A stretch of DNA of 64,000 bases from Oligoflexia bacterium (GTDB lineage Bacteria > Bdellovibrionota > Bacteriovoracia > Bacteriovoracales > Bacteriovoracaceae): positions 48,933 to 112,932 of the forward strand of contig JADGAN010000013.1 of NCBI GenBank assembly GCA_015231955.1. The letters are read 5' to 3'. The notes beneath the pieces are model-generated. The model searched no databases and was not told the origin of the DNA. It worked only from the letters and a program-made list of their open reading frames with translations. Position 1 is the stretch's first letter. Every line of letters starts with the position of its first letter. This document shows positions 1 through 9,492 of the stretch, in pieces. Position numbers and translations under genes: made by a program.

Positions 1-74
1 AGCGTAGAGAGAAAAACAATGATTAGTGCGATAGCACCAAAGAATGAAAGAATTGTATTTTTATTGATGTTCAT
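1..74 (-). CDS. N-terminal fragment of an exported or membrane protein (partial)
   Basis: Only the first 24 codons lie in the window; the gene reads leftward off its edge. It starts at an ATG about 6 nt after an AGGGGA ribosome site. The residues read MNINKNTILS and then a hydrophobic run (FFGAIALIIVFL), so the product begins with a signal peptide or membrane anchor. The family cannot be named from this stub. Confidence 0.4.
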   Translation of the reverse strand, partial: MNINKNTILSFFGAIALIIVFLST

Positions 75-135
75 AAAAAATCCCCTTTTCTCGCTTATCA
101 TTTACGAATACGCGCTTAAAAGGTGATCTTTTACA

Positions 136-1842
136 TTATTTAAAGGAGCTTGTATAGGAGGCGAGCGAAATCATTGGCAGCAACATATATTGAATCGCTT
201 TTCGTAACATGGGATGTTTTCTTAGAAAGCGGCCAACCTTGCTAGCAGGACCTGGTGAGTGACGATAGTAACTTTTTACTACAGAGCGACCTACATCACT
301 GGTAGACAAATATTTGTTACGAAAATGACGCAAAATCCGCACCTCACGCGCCCAAGGTGTTCCATAGATAGCAGTTGCAAAAAAGCAGCCTTCAACCACG
401 GTAGAACTCTCTTTAATCGTCAGTGAAGCAAGGGGTGTTGAGGAGGATGTGGTTCTAGTGGTGGTTGTGTTTGTACCACGATTATTGGTTGTCGTCGTTG
501 TCGTTGTGTCCACCACTGTGCTGGTATAGCTGGCCCCCTGCGCGGCCATATTATTTAAGGTTAACCTATTATCAGCAGAGGTGGTGGCATTATCACTAGA
601 TACCCCTAACACATGCCCATTATACGATTTTTCCGGATTGGAAAAGTAGTAAAGCCTTGTCCCAAGATAGCTCATCACTGTTCCATAAGTTCCCGTGTAA
701 TAACCATAGGAGTAACTATAGGCCCCCGATCCACTGGCATTCGCACGATCGTGATGAGCACCCCAATTGTGTCCCAACTCATGGGTAAACGTCAGCATAA
801 AAGAGGAGTAGTTGAGAATTGCAATGGTTGAAAAAGCATAAGGAGCATTATAAGCAACACTCCCTGGTGTTAAAAGCCACCCTAATCCTGCATAGGGACC
901 GCCAATATAGTCGGTCCAAAAACTCACAAAGTCAGCACCAACTTGAGTTCTAATCGTATGAATTTCATCTAAATAACCATCGCTAGTACCTGTAATCCTA
1001 TTAAGATCGGTACTCAAATTTCCAGTCTCCTCGTAGGCCACCTGTTGCGCTTGCACAATCCTTATCGAATAATTTACACTAGCATTACTTAAGGCCAAGT
1101 TCGCCCCATCTTCAGCACTTTGAATGATCAGATCAATTCCACCCATAGCAGAAGCGCCTGTATTCACCGCTGTGGTGTAAACCACCAAAACATCAATCAG
1201 TGAACCATCATCGTCTGCCTTGGCATAAATGAGATCTTGATTTTGATTTTGATTTTGATGAGTGCCCTCCTCTGGCACCCTTTTCACTTTTTGCAAATTT
1301 TGGTAGTGGGGCGGATAAAGAGCATCATCCTTTTGGATTGTTAAATCACCAGCGACTTCTGCAAGCGAGTAGTTGATGGGAAAATCACGATTTTGCCCAG
1401 AATTTCCTAGAATTGTACGAATGATAAAATTCCGATTGTCATACTTAACATAAGAGTAGGCACGACCATCAATCACCGTAATAATAATATTCTCTACCGA
1501 TCTGCCATCGAAAAATCCATACCAAGTAAAATTGGTCGGACTACGCCATACCACCTTCATCGTCCATACCAACACCCGCAAATCACCCGTAAGATTAAGC
1601 ATGAAACTTTCTTGATTGGGGTCGGTGAGCAATTCAAAATTAATATCGATGGTACGCTCTCCCAATAACCGCATGCCTGTACTAGCAGGTGGGGCCGGCA
1701 GGGGAAAAGGTACATCACTTACGCTACTATTTACTGGTCTACTATTGTCTATGAATAGATTTTCAATGGCATCGTCTGCCTTAACCGTAGTAAGTACAAA
1801 TAAAAATAAAAAAATTGTTACTATTGTAGTAATTGCTTTCAT
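136..1842 (-). CDS. Secreted metzincin zinc metalloprotease with CFI-box C-terminus
   Basis: Predicted exported zinc endopeptidase of the metzincin (M12-like) type. Residues 1-22 form a signal peptide ending at VKA-DD. A pro-region of about 200 residues follows, with a QN-repeat near residue 196-202. The catalytic part carries HELGHNWGAHHD at 354-365 (zinc ligands H354, H358, H364; catalytic E355) and a Met-turn YGTVMSY with M390. A Thr/Asn/Ser linker (about 445-470) leads to a C-terminal segment starting CFFATAIYG at 486, which matches the CFI-box C-terminal domain known from many exported deltaproteobacterial proteins. Its role there is unknown; anchoring or sorting is likely. The ATG follows an AGGGAGGG ribosome site. 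The gene stands alone. Substrate unknown; degradation of prey or environmental protein is inference. Confidence 0.85.
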   Translation of the reverse strand: MKAITTIVTIFLFLFVLTTVKADDAIENLFIDNSRPVNSSVSDVPFPLPAPPASTGMRLLGERTIDINFELLTDPNQESFMLNLTGDLRVLVWTMKVVWRSPTNFTWYGFFDGRSVENIIITVIDGRAYSYVKYDNRNFIIRTILGNSGQNRDFPINYSLAEVAGDLTIQKDDALYPPHYQNLQKVKRVPEEGTHQNQNQNQDLIYAKADDDGSLIDVLVVYTTAVNTGASAMGGIDLIIQSAEDGANLALSNASVNYSIRIVQAQQVAYEETGNLSTDLNRITGTSDGYLDEIHTIRTQVGADFVSFWTDYIGGPYAGLGWLLTPGSVAYNAPYAFSTIAILNYSSFMLTFTHELGHNWGAHHDRANASGSGAYSYSYGYYTGTYGTVMSYLGTRLYYFSNPEKSYNGHVLGVSSDNATTSADNRLTLNNMAAQGASYTSTVVDTTTTTTTNNRGTNTTTTRTTSSSTPLASLTIKESSTVVEGCFFATAIYGTPWAREVRILRHFRNKYLSTSDVGRSVVKSYYRHSPGPASKVGRFLRKHPMLRKAIQYMLLPMISLASYTSSFK

Positions 1843-1899
1843 TCCATTCCCTCCCTAGAAAAAATGAAAGCATAGAAAATTTTTCTTTTCTAGAAATTT

Positions 1900-3804
1900 C
1901 TAGCGATTTTTGAAGCGCGCCTCTAATTCAGCAAGTTTTTGCTGAAATTCCTCTTCTCTTATGACCAACTGATTTGATTCTTCATCAAATACAGCATAAA
2001 AAGAGTGCAACTCTTTTTCGATCTCTCCATGACGAATGCTTAATTTTGCAATTTTTGCTCCACCTTGATCACTAGGATTCATTAATTCTGCATTGATCTC
2101 TTTTTGTTCCTCTTCTAAAGCAATAATCTTTTGCTCCAACTTTTCCACTCGCTCACGAAGTGGAACTAGAATTGCAGAGCGCTCCTTGATAATTTGTTGT
2201 CTTATGAATTTATAGGTTTTGCTATCAAGCAACTCCTCACCGTTCTCGCTACCACTACCACTACCACTACTATTGCCGCCCTCTTTTTGCTCCCCCTCCT
2301 TCTCCTCTTCATCATACCCACCCTTTTCCAAGAACTCCTCGTAAGTGCCATCAAAAAATTCCACTCCATTTTTTTGAAAAACAATGAGTTTATTAGGAAG
2401 ACGCCTTAAGAGTAATTCGTTGTGAGTGACAATTAAAACTGTACCAGGGAAATCATCCAGTCCATTTAAGAGTGCCTCACTCGATTCCATATCTAAATGG
2501 TTGGTGGGCTCATCAAGAAACAAGAGATTACAAGGAGTGGCCAAAATTTTCCCAAGTAACACCCGTGATTTCTCACCTCCGGAGAGAACCGCTATCTTCT
2601 TTTTAGCATCATCCCCCGAAAACATCATGGTTCCACAAATACCCCGCACCTGGGTGTAGGCCATCCCGGGATTGGACTGGCGGATCTCTTCCTCTATTGA
2701 AAGTTGTGGTAATAAGCTATCGCGGTTGGTTTGTTCAAAATAAGCAAGCTTAGCATTAGTATGCAGCTCAATTGATCCACTATCTGCACTCATCTTGCCT
2801 GCCAGTAAATTTAAAAGTGTAGTTTTCCCTTTTCCATTTTTTCCAATAATTGCTACTCGATCCTCGTGTCCAATATAAAAGGAGACATTTTGAATCAGTG
2901 GTAGCTGCACACCACGCTTATCCTTGTCATAGCAAAAGCTGAGAGACTTTACCTGCAAAGGCAACTTCCCTGTAAAAGGAGCATAGGTGAATGAAAAATC
3001 GAGATCGTGTAGCTTTTCTAACTTATCTTTTACATCTATTTTTGAAAGCATTTTTAATCGTGATTGAGCCAAAGCCCCTTGTCTTGCCTTGGCCCTAAAC
3101 TTATTAACAAACTCCTCGATCTCACTGACTCGCTTCTCCTCATTAACTCGAGTTTTTTCATAAATCTCTTCTTCTTGCGCAATCTTCGCAAAATAGTCGG
3201 CGGTTTTTCCTGGGATTTTGCGAACACGCTTGCGATGAATTCCCAAAATATGTGTTACCACCGAATCCATAAAACCACGATCGTGAGTGATCAGCATCAC
3301 CTCACTTTGCCAACTTCGTAAGAAAGAGGCAAGCCAGCGCAAAGAGAGAATATCTAAATAGTTGGTTGGCTCATCTAAAAGCAGTAATTTTGCATCGGAG
3401 ACCAAAAGTTTTGCTAGATTCAAACGAACCTGATAACCACCAGAAAGTGTACGCGGGTCTTTTGCAAAATCCTCTTTAGTAAACCCCAGTCCAGAGAGCA
3501 CTTTTTCCACCTTGTAGCTTGCATCTCGCTCTCCTTCTGGAAGCCCTAAGCACCCTTCTTCTACGACACTCTTTTCACTGATGGAGATCTTTTGCGAAAG
3601 ATAACCTATGGAGTAGTTTTTAGAGGTAACGATTTTTCCTTGATCGCTAAGCTCTTCACCTATGAGAGTACGAAAGAGTGTGGTTTTGCCATGGCCATTG
3701 CGACCGACCAGTCCTATGCGTTCACCATCATTAATTGCAAAGTTTACATTTTCAAAAATTAAATTAGAACCAAAAGATTTCGCTAAATCAAAAGCTTGTA
3801 ACAT
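1900..3804 (-). CDS. ABC-F family ATPase (Uup/EttA/YheS-like)
   Basis: Soluble duplicated ABC ATPase of the ABC-F class, which acts on ribosomes or in DNA/RNA processes rather than as a transporter. Two Walker A motifs are visible (GRNGHGKT near residue 36, GKNGKGKT in the second half). Two LSGG signatures (LSGGYQ, LSGGEK) and two Walker B motifs (LLLLDEPTNYLD, LLFLDEPTNHLD) are also present. A charged Gly/Ser linker precedes a C-terminal coiled coil (about 525-634), as in Uup-type proteins. There are no membrane segments. It starts 2 nt after the ABC importer ATPase stop and has no clear ribosome site, so it is probably translationally coupled. An ABC-F gene at the tail of an importer operon is unusual. 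The exact ABC-F subgroup is uncertain. Confidence 0.9.
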   Translation of the reverse strand: MLQAFDLAKSFGSNLIFENVNFAINDGERIGLVGRNGHGKTTLFRTLIGEELSDQGKIVTSKNYSIGYLSQKISISEKSVVEEGCLGLPEGERDASYKVEKVLSGLGFTKEDFAKDPRTLSGGYQVRLNLAKLLVSDAKLLLLDEPTNYLDILSLRWLASFLRSWQSEVMLITHDRGFMDSVVTHILGIHRKRVRKIPGKTADYFAKIAQEEEIYEKTRVNEEKRVSEIEEFVNKFRAKARQGALAQSRLKMLSKIDVKDKLEKLHDLDFSFTYAPFTGKLPLQVKSLSFCYDKDKRGVQLPLIQNVSFYIGHEDRVAIIGKNGKGKTTLLNLLAGKMSADSGSIELHTNAKLAYFEQTNRDSLLPQLSIEEEIRQSNPGMAYTQVRGICGTMMFSGDDAKKKIAVLSGGEKSRVLLGKILATPCNLLFLDEPTNHLDMESSEALLNGLDDFPGTVLIVTHNELLLRRLPNKLIVFQKNGVEFFDGTYEEFLEKGGYDEEEKEGEQKEGGNSSGSGSGSENGEELLDSKTYKFIRQQIIKERSAILVPLRERVEKLEQKIIALEEEQKEINAELMNPSDQGGAKIAKLSIRHGEIEKELHSFYAVFDEESNQLVIREEEFQQKLAELEARFKNR

Positions 3805-3806
3805 TG

Positions 3807-4571
3807 TTAATCTCGTATTTTGGGTTTAATCCAACACTCACCCATTTCATCTCTAGTAATAATAAAGGCGTTATCGGTATGATAAATTTCTTGTAAATTT
3901 TTTTCAGTAATTGCACTATCGCTTAAAACCTGCCCATGCTTTAACAACATCACCCCATCCATCGCTCCTAAAATATTCAAGTCGTGAATGGCCATAACAA
4001 TGGTTAGTCCCACAGAGAGCTGCAGCTGCTTTAGAATCTTTAGCAATTCTATCTGATATTTAATGTCTAAGTTACTAAGCGGTTCATCTAGTAACAAAAT
4101 TTTAGTCCCTTTAATTAAAAACATCGCGAGAAATGCACGCCTAATCTCACCACCACTTAATTCACAAATCGCACGCTTGCGTTTATGCTCTAGCCCCACA
4201 CGCCTTAAGACCAAATCAAAATCATACTTCCCCTGCTGCACTCCCATCTCTAAAATCTCTTCCACCGTAAAGGGCAGAGTTTGATCAATATATTGAGGAA
4301 AATAACTTACAACTTGAGAAAGCTCTTTGGCGCTATAACCTTTTATAGTATTCCCCCAAACCTCAATCTGCCCACTTTTTGGCAATAAAATCCCTGATAG
4401 CATTTTAAGTAGTGTCGATTTTCCTGAGCCATTGGCCCCTAAAAGTCCAATCAACTTACCGGCCGCAATCTCTCCACTGAAATCACCAATGGCGCCATCA
4501 CTCTTGTGATAGCAATAGCTTAAATGTTCAAAGCGAAGAGCAAGCTGTGGCTGACTATTGCCGGAGCACAT
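3807..4571 (-). CDS. ABC importer ATP-binding protein (BtuD/FecE-type)
   Basis: ATPase subunit of a cobalamin/iron-siderophore/heme class importer. It shows Walker A GANGSGKST, signature LSGGEIRRAFLA, Walker B ILLLDEPLSNLD and the switch His in MAIHDLN. Its length (254 aa) is normal for the family. Its start overlaps the end of the permease gene by 17 nt and its stop is 2 nt before the ABC-F gene, so all four genes form one leftward operon. Whether the substrate is vitamin B12, heme or a ferric siderophore cannot be told from the sequence. Confidence 0.9.
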   Translation of the reverse strand: MCSGNSQPQLALRFEHLSYCYHKSDGAIGDFSGEIAAGKLIGLLGANGSGKSTLLKMLSGILLPKSGQIEVWGNTIKGYSAKELSQVVSYFPQYIDQTLPFTVEEILEMGVQQGKYDFDLVLRRVGLEHKRKRAICELSGGEIRRAFLAMFLIKGTKILLLDEPLSNLDIKYQIELLKILKQLQLSVGLTIVMAIHDLNILGAMDGVMLLKHGQVLSDSAITEKNLQEIYHTDNAFIITRDEMGECWIKPKIRD

Positions 4572-5523
4572 TTTCTCTCCTTAATAGGTATAAAAAATAG
4601 GGGGCGCCTAAAAGTGCCGTCACTACGCCCACAGGAATTTCCGTTGGATGCAGAAGTGTCCGTGCCAGCATATCGGAAAAGACCAAGAATACTCCTCCTA
4701 AGAGGGTGACAATCGGCAGTAACCGCTCATGACTAGCACCAACAAAACTCCTGGCCACATGAGGAGTAATTAACCCCACAAAACCCACAATCCCCACAAG
4801 AGAGACTGCGGCCGCTGTCATCAAGGACATGGCCACAAATAGCAGCACACGCTCTCGGTGAACTGCAAATCCCAGGGTGATGGCCAACTCATCTCCAAGC
4901 ATCAGAGCATTCACTGCCTTTGCTCTCACCATTGCTATCACAACTCCGATCACGATAAACACCAGTGCATAGGGAATAAGCGACCAATCCACCATAGTAA
5001 GATCTCCCGAAAGCCAAGCGATCGCTCCTCTAAGCCCCTCTGGAGAGAAGATATTTAAGATAAAGGTAAGTAGTGCCTGTAAAAAAAAGCTTATTCCTAA
5101 TCCAGAGAGCAGCAAGCGTAGTGGCCAAAAGGTTCCTCGTTGCCATCCCCACACGAGTGTTGCCACTGTCACCAGCAAGGCGCCGATAAAAGCAAAGAGC
5201 GGAACAGTGAAAAGACCAAAAAGAGAACTCCCAAGATAAATCGCCAGCACTGCAAAGAGTGCCGAACCACTGGAGATCCCAAGAATAAAGGGATCTGCTA
5301 AAGGGTTGCGAAGAATGCTTTGTAAAATAGTCCCTGCAGTAGCAAGAGCGGCACCTACCAAAAAGGCAACAAAAACTCGTGGAGCACGGAGGGAATAAAA
5401 GATTTGAGCATCATCACTACTCATCTGCCATGGCAAAATAATAGAGGGGCAACAAAAAAGTGCTGCCACCACCACTACGATGGCAAACAACAAAAAAATC
5501 ACGATGAGTTTTGGCCTAAACAT
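4555..5523 (-). CDS. FecCD/BtuC-family ABC importer permease
   Basis: Inner-membrane permease of the type II importer class. It is 322 aa with about ten hydrophobic segments. Family hallmarks are visible: RAPRVFVAFLVGAALATAG near the N-terminus, NPLADPFILGISSGSALFA, and GFVGLITPHVARSFVG, the loop that contacts the ATPase. Its first codons overlap the binding-protein gene by 25 nt and its end overlaps the ATPase gene by 17 nt, which indicates tight coupling and fixed stoichiometry. Substrate as for its partners: cobalamin, heme or ferric chelate. Confidence 0.92.
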   Translation of the reverse strand: MFRPKLIVIFLLFAIVVVVAALFCCPSIILPWQMSSDDAQIFYSLRAPRVFVAFLVGAALATAGTILQSILRNPLADPFILGISSGSALFAVLAIYLGSSLFGLFTVPLFAFIGALLVTVATLVWGWQRGTFWPLRLLLSGLGISFFLQALLTFILNIFSPEGLRGAIAWLSGDLTMVDWSLIPYALVFIVIGVVIAMVRAKAVNALMLGDELAITLGFAVHRERVLLFVAMSLMTAAAVSLVGIVGFVGLITPHVARSFVGASHERLLPIVTLLGGVFLVFSDMLARTLLHPTEIPVGVVTALLGAPYFLYLLRRENVLRQ

Positions 5524-6401
5524 TTTCCTAGCTCCGAAATTCCTTCAATCACTCGAGGCCCTGCTCGATAAAGGCGATCACTCACAAAAAAGATCTTTCC
5601 TTGCTTTGCCGCCTTGGTAGCTTTTAATTTCTCTCTTAGTACACTTTCCTCTGCGATGGAAAAGCTATGCCCCTTCCCTATAAAGATATAATCGGGGTTT
5701 TCACGCAAGATCGCTTCTAAAGAAAAACGAGGATATGAAGAAAGCGACGATTCTGCAATGTTTTTTAAATGAGTCAATTTTAAAGCATCATCAATAATAG
5801 TACCTTTTCCTGCAGCAATGAGTGGACTATGCCAGATCAAAAAAATTGCTTTTTTTGCGTCTACATTCCCCTGCCTCTTCCTCTTCGCACTTTCTTCCTT
5901 GATCCCTTTAAGATCGCTCTCCATTTTCTTGGTAAGTTCCAAGGCATTGGCAGTAATTTTTTCACTCTGAAAAACTTTTGCCATCTTCAAAATCTCTTCA
6001 CTGAGGGCCGCAACTCTGGTTGCACGAAAAACATGCATCTTGATTTTAAGTGATTTCAGTTTATTTGCAATCTCCTTGGGATTGCCATCACTATTTACCA
6101 ACACAACATGAGGTTTTAACCGCACCATTGCCTCAAGTGAAGGTGTGGCCATTCCACCAACCTTCTCTTTCTTCTTCGCCGCCTCAGGGTAATCGCAAAA
6201 GTCAGTTACTCCCACCAGCATCTCTTCTGCTCCAATAGCATAAGCAATCTCTGTTAAATTGGGGGCCAGTGAAACGACGCGAAGATTATCTCGATCCTTA
6301 CCTTTTTCCTTACCTTTATCTTTGGCATAAACGGCCCCTTGATAGAATAGGAGGGGAGAAGCAAGCAATAAGAGAAGGAGAAGCCATTTCTTGAGCAACA
6401 T
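5499..6401 (-). CDS. Periplasmic binding protein of BtuF/FecB-type importer
   Basis: Substrate-binding protein, first gene of the importer operon. The signal peptide is MLLKKWLLLLLLLASPLLF with cleavage near VYA-KD, followed by a Lys-rich stretch (KDKGKEKGKDRD). The mature part begins with the family pattern RVVSLAPNLTEIAYAIGA and VGVTDFCDYP, then VGGMATPSLEAMVRLKPHVVL, typical of BtuF/TroA-like cobalamin or heme binding proteins. The ATG follows an AAGGA site. The region up to tldD (6402-6619) holds the divergent promoters; I see no cobalamin riboswitch in it. Confidence 0.88.
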   Translation of the reverse strand: MLLKKWLLLLLLLASPLLFYQGAVYAKDKGKEKGKDRDNLRVVSLAPNLTEIAYAIGAEEMLVGVTDFCDYPEAAKKKEKVGGMATPSLEAMVRLKPHVVLVNSDGNPKEIANKLKSLKIKMHVFRATRVAALSEEILKMAKVFQSEKITANALELTKKMESDLKGIKEESAKRKRQGNVDAKKAIFLIWHSPLIAAGKGTIIDDALKLTHLKNIAESSLSSYPRFSLEAILRENPDYIFIGKGHSFSIAEESVLREKLKATKAAKQGKIFFVSDRLYRAGPRVIEGISELGKCLGQNSS

Positions 6402-6619
6402 CGTGGAGTTTTCCTTGCGACTTTACGCGGAAAAGTGGAAAATCCTTTTTCTGTAAAAATTCGCTGGTTTTGTGTAATTTTCTGTTTCTTTTTACGAATA
6501 AGAGTTCTATTAAGTTATATGTGAAAATAATTCTGATTTTTATGAGCTTTAATAGTTTTTACATTTTTTAAGATCAGTATTTTAAAACCTGCTTTGGTAA
6601 AACTCAAAAGGAAGCATGG

Positions 6620-8032
6620 ATGTTATCACTCAACGTGGCCCAAAATGTTCTTAGCTCCGCTCTTGATAAGGGAGCAACGTTTGCTGATATCTTTGTGGAA
6701 AAAAATCGCTCGCTCCTCATAAAAACATTAAATGGCAAAGTCGATAAGTTAGAGACTGGTACCGATTTTGGTATTGGAGTACGCCTCATCTTTGGGACTA
6801 AGGTTCTCTATGGGATCACTAACTCTTGTGAAGAGCATGAGCTGCTAACCTTGGTAAACTCCATTGCCCTCTTTGAAAAGGCGTCTGTTTGCAATAAACC
6901 ACAACAAAGGGGCATTCCCCCGATCCCCACCATCACCCGGGCCCTAAACCAACACCCAAGCAGTGGTGGACTCGATTCTCATAAAAGTGAACACTCCTAT
7001 GATTATAAAATAGAGCGCTTATTACAAATGGATCAAACTGTTCAAAAAGCGCACTCCCGTATCTCCCAGGCACAAGCGCAGCTGCTTCAGCGTCTGCAAA
7101 ATGTGGCCATCTTTAACAGTGAAGGACTGGCAATCTCCGATGAACGACACTACACACGCCTCACGGCCTTTGCGGTTGCCTCCGATGGAAAAGAGCAAAC
7201 AGTGGCCAGTAAAAGTTTGGGAGCATTGGATGGTTTTGATTACACTAATCACATATCACTCGATGCCCTCGGAGAAGAGGCCGCTCGCAAAGCAGTAACC
7301 ATCTTAAATGCCAAACTTTGTCCAGCAGAAAAAATGCCTGTCATTCTTGGCAATGGATTTGGAGGAGTGATTTTTCACGAAGCGTGTGGACACCTACTAG
7401 AGTCTGCCGCTGTGGAAAAGCAGGCCTCTATCTTTACAGATAAGATGGATAACATAATCGCCTCTCCGATAATTAATGCCATCGATGATGGAACCATCAA
7501 AAATGCATGGGGCTCGATCAATATCGATGATGAAGGGATGGCCAGTTCACGGCTCGAACTCATCCGCGAAGGCAAATTAGTGAACTTTATGATGGATCTC
7601 GTGGGCCACTTAAAAACAGGATACGCTCGCACTGGTTCTGCTCGTAGAGAAAGTTATCGCTTTCCTCCAGCAGCAAGAATGCGCAATACTTTTATCGCTC
7701 CCGGATCACACTCCTTTGAAGAGATGATCACCTCCATCGACTATGGGCTTTGGGCCAAAAACTTTGGTGGTGGCTCCGTACAACCGGGCACTGGTGATTT
7801 TAATTTTGTTGTAGAAGAGGGCCACCTTATTCGCAATGGAAAAATTGCAGAGGCCGTGAAAGGCGCAACCTTAATCGGCAATGGAGCAGAAGTTTTAAAG
7901 AATATCAGCATGGTTGGTTGTGATCTTGATAGCGGTGTAGGGATATGTGGAAGTGTTAGTGGATCTGTACCCGTAACCGTAGGCCAGCCAAGTCTTAAGG
8001 TAGATGCCATTGTTGTAGGTGGACGAGGATAA
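6620..8032 (+). CDS. tldD: TldD metalloprotease subunit
   Basis: Subunit of the cytoplasmic TldD/TldE protease, which degrades unfolded peptides and in some bacteria matures ribosomally made peptides such as microcin B17. The TldD zinc motif HEACGH is at 253-258 (H253, E254, H258). The C-terminal half has the typical glycine-rich core (GGGSVQPGTGDFNFVV; GNGAEVLKNISMVG). Start: an ATG at 6616 is out of frame; the in-frame ATG at 6620 follows AAAAGGAAG. The partner tldE starts 4 nt after the stop. The possible RiPP cluster 17 kb away makes its peptide-processing role worth noting, but no link is shown. Confidence 0.95.
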   Translation: MLSLNVAQNVLSSALDKGATFADIFVEKNRSLLIKTLNGKVDKLETGTDFGIGVRLIFGTKVLYGITNSCEEHELLTLVNSIALFEKASVCNKPQQRGIPPIPTITRALNQHPSSGGLDSHKSEHSYDYKIERLLQMDQTVQKAHSRISQAQAQLLQRLQNVAIFNSEGLAISDERHYTRLTAFAVASDGKEQTVASKSLGALDGFDYTNHISLDALGEEAARKAVTILNAKLCPAEKMPVILGNGFGGVIFHEACGHLLESAAVEKQASIFTDKMDNIIASPIINAIDDGTIKNAWGSINIDDEGMASSRLELIREGKLVNFMMDLVGHLKTGYARTGSARRESYRFPPAARMRNTFIAPGSHSFEEMITSIDYGLWAKNFGGGSVQPGTGDFNFVVEEGHLIRNGKIAEAVKGATLIGNGAEVLKNISMVGCDLDSGVGICGSVSGSVPVTVGQPSLKVDAIVVGGRG

Positions 8033-8036
8033 AGAA

Positions 8037-9434
8037 ATGAAAACTGAACTTTGTGAACATATTCTAAAGCGAGCTAAAGATAAAGAGACTACTGGATGTG
8101 AACTTTTATGGCGAAGAGATGAATCCATTGCAATGAAGAGCGCTGGTGAAGGAAAAATAAATAGCGTCACGCACTCCAATCGTGCTGTCGTCGGCGTAAG
8201 AATTATTAAAGATCACCGTGTGGGAATCAGTTACAGTGAGGCCATGGATGTAGAATCTCTTGATTGCATGCTGGATGAAGCAATTAATAACTCTCGGTTT
8301 TTAGATTCTAAAGAGTATGAAGTCATCGATGTAGGTAGCGATAGCGGTGGGATTAACTCCTTTGGGTTGATGAATTTTTCAGAGCTAAACAATGATGAAC
8401 TCTTTGCCAAAGAGAGCGAGTGGGACAATCAAGAAGCACTCTTACAAAAAATGCAAGAGATGACGCTTTTTATGGAGAGTGAAATACGTGCTCGCAGCGC
8501 CTTGGTCTCCTCGATTCCTTACAATAGTGTAAATAAAGTGATTAGCGAATTTGTAGTAGCAAACTCTCTTGGAATTCACCGTCAGAGCAGAAGAAAATTT
8601 TATACGGCACATACTGGTGCAGTTCTGAAACGCAGCAACACTATTGCTGGTTTTTGGGAAAACCACTTAAGTCGCCGCTTGCGCGATGTAGATCTTGAAT
8701 ACTGTCTCAAACAATCTCTACAAAGAGCTAACGATATTTTAGATGCCAGGCCCATTCCCACTGGAAACTATCAGGTGGTTTTCTCCCCAGAAACGCTAGG
8801 AACATTGTTTGACTGTTTTTCTATCATCTTTTCTTCCAAAGCATCACTAGAAGGACATAACCCTTTTAAAGATAAGTTGGGTACCTCTGTGGCCAATCAA
8901 GAGCTAACTATTAGCGATCGTCCACTCTATCCGGCAGGACTTGCTTATTCCCTCTTTGATGATGAAGGAATGATGAGAAAAGATATGCCTTTGATCGAAC
9001 GAGGGATACTTAAGAATTTTTATTTTAACAGTGCTACCGCACGCTACTTCAAAAGTAAAAATAATGGCTTTGCTAGACGCTCTCCACGGGGAGCTCTCGA
9101 CGTATCCGGGCAACAGCAATACATCTCTCCCGGAAGAGAAAACAATAGTAATCTTTTAAATGATTGTTTTTATATTATTAAATTAGAAGGCATTCACGCA
9201 GGAGCAAATCCCGTTTCAGGAGAATTTTCCTTTCCTGCACAAGGATACCTTTATAATAGCAGAGGTGAAGTCACACAAAGTGTTCGCAGCGTTACCGTTG
9301 CAGGAAATTTTTATCAAATGCTTTCGCAAATTGAGGCCATTGGCAATCAAGTAGAAAGGAGTTCTACTGGAGATTTTTTTGCTCCGAAAATTCGCTTCAA
9401 AGGACTCAAAATAGGGAGTGATACAAAAAATTAA
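8037..9434 (+). CDS. tldE: TldE/PmbA protease subunit
   Basis: Non-catalytic partner of TldD in the heterodimeric TldD/E protease. The pattern IAMKSAGEGKINSVTHSN near the N-terminus and the C-terminal SGEFSFPAQGYLYNSRGEV and IEAIGNQVER segments fit PmbA. The zinc-binding HExxxH is absent, as expected for this subunit. A GTG at 8019 is in frame inside tldD, but the ATG at 8037 has GAGG at optimal distance (8 nt), so I take that. Cotranscribed with tldD. Confidence 0.93.
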   Translation: MKTELCEHILKRAKDKETTGCELLWRRDESIAMKSAGEGKINSVTHSNRAVVGVRIIKDHRVGISYSEAMDVESLDCMLDEAINNSRFLDSKEYEVIDVGSDSGGINSFGLMNFSELNNDELFAKESEWDNQEALLQKMQEMTLFMESEIRARSALVSSIPYNSVNKVISEFVVANSLGIHRQSRRKFYTAHTGAVLKRSNTIAGFWENHLSRRLRDVDLEYCLKQSLQRANDILDARPIPTGNYQVVFSPETLGTLFDCFSIIFSSKASLEGHNPFKDKLGTSVANQELTISDRPLYPAGLAYSLFDDEGMMRKDMPLIERGILKNFYFNSATARYFKSKNNGFARRSPRGALDVSGQQQYISPGRENNSNLLNDCFYIIKLEGIHAGANPVSGEFSFPAQGYLYNSRGEVTQSVRSVTVAGNFYQMLSQIEAIGNQVERSSTGDFFAPKIRFKGLKIGSDTKN

Positions 9435-9447
9435 TTTTTTTAACTAA

Positions 9448-9467
9448 AAATATTAAACGAAATATTT
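9448..9467. promoter_or_regulatory. AT-rich inverted repeat upstream of the FNR-type regulator
   Basis: A perfect 7-bp inverted repeat (AAATATT, 6-nt spacer, AATATTT) lies 26-45 nt before the ATG of the FNR-type gene. The position suits an operator or autoregulatory site. The sequence is low-complexity and does not match a canonical FNR box (TTGAT-N4-ATCAA), so the assignment is weak. Confidence 0.25.
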
Positions 9468-9492
9468 ATACCGATTTAACGAGGTTTGCTCT

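Noticed and set aside
6402..6619. Cobalamin riboswitch in the leader of the importer operon
   Set aside because: The leader is short and lacks the B12-box and a switch helix by eye; the divergent spacing leaves little room.
7741..8179. Long frames on the strand opposite tldD
   Set aside because: They lie fully inside strongly conserved tldD/tldE sequence in the opposite direction, with no ribosome site or family signature; they are shadows.
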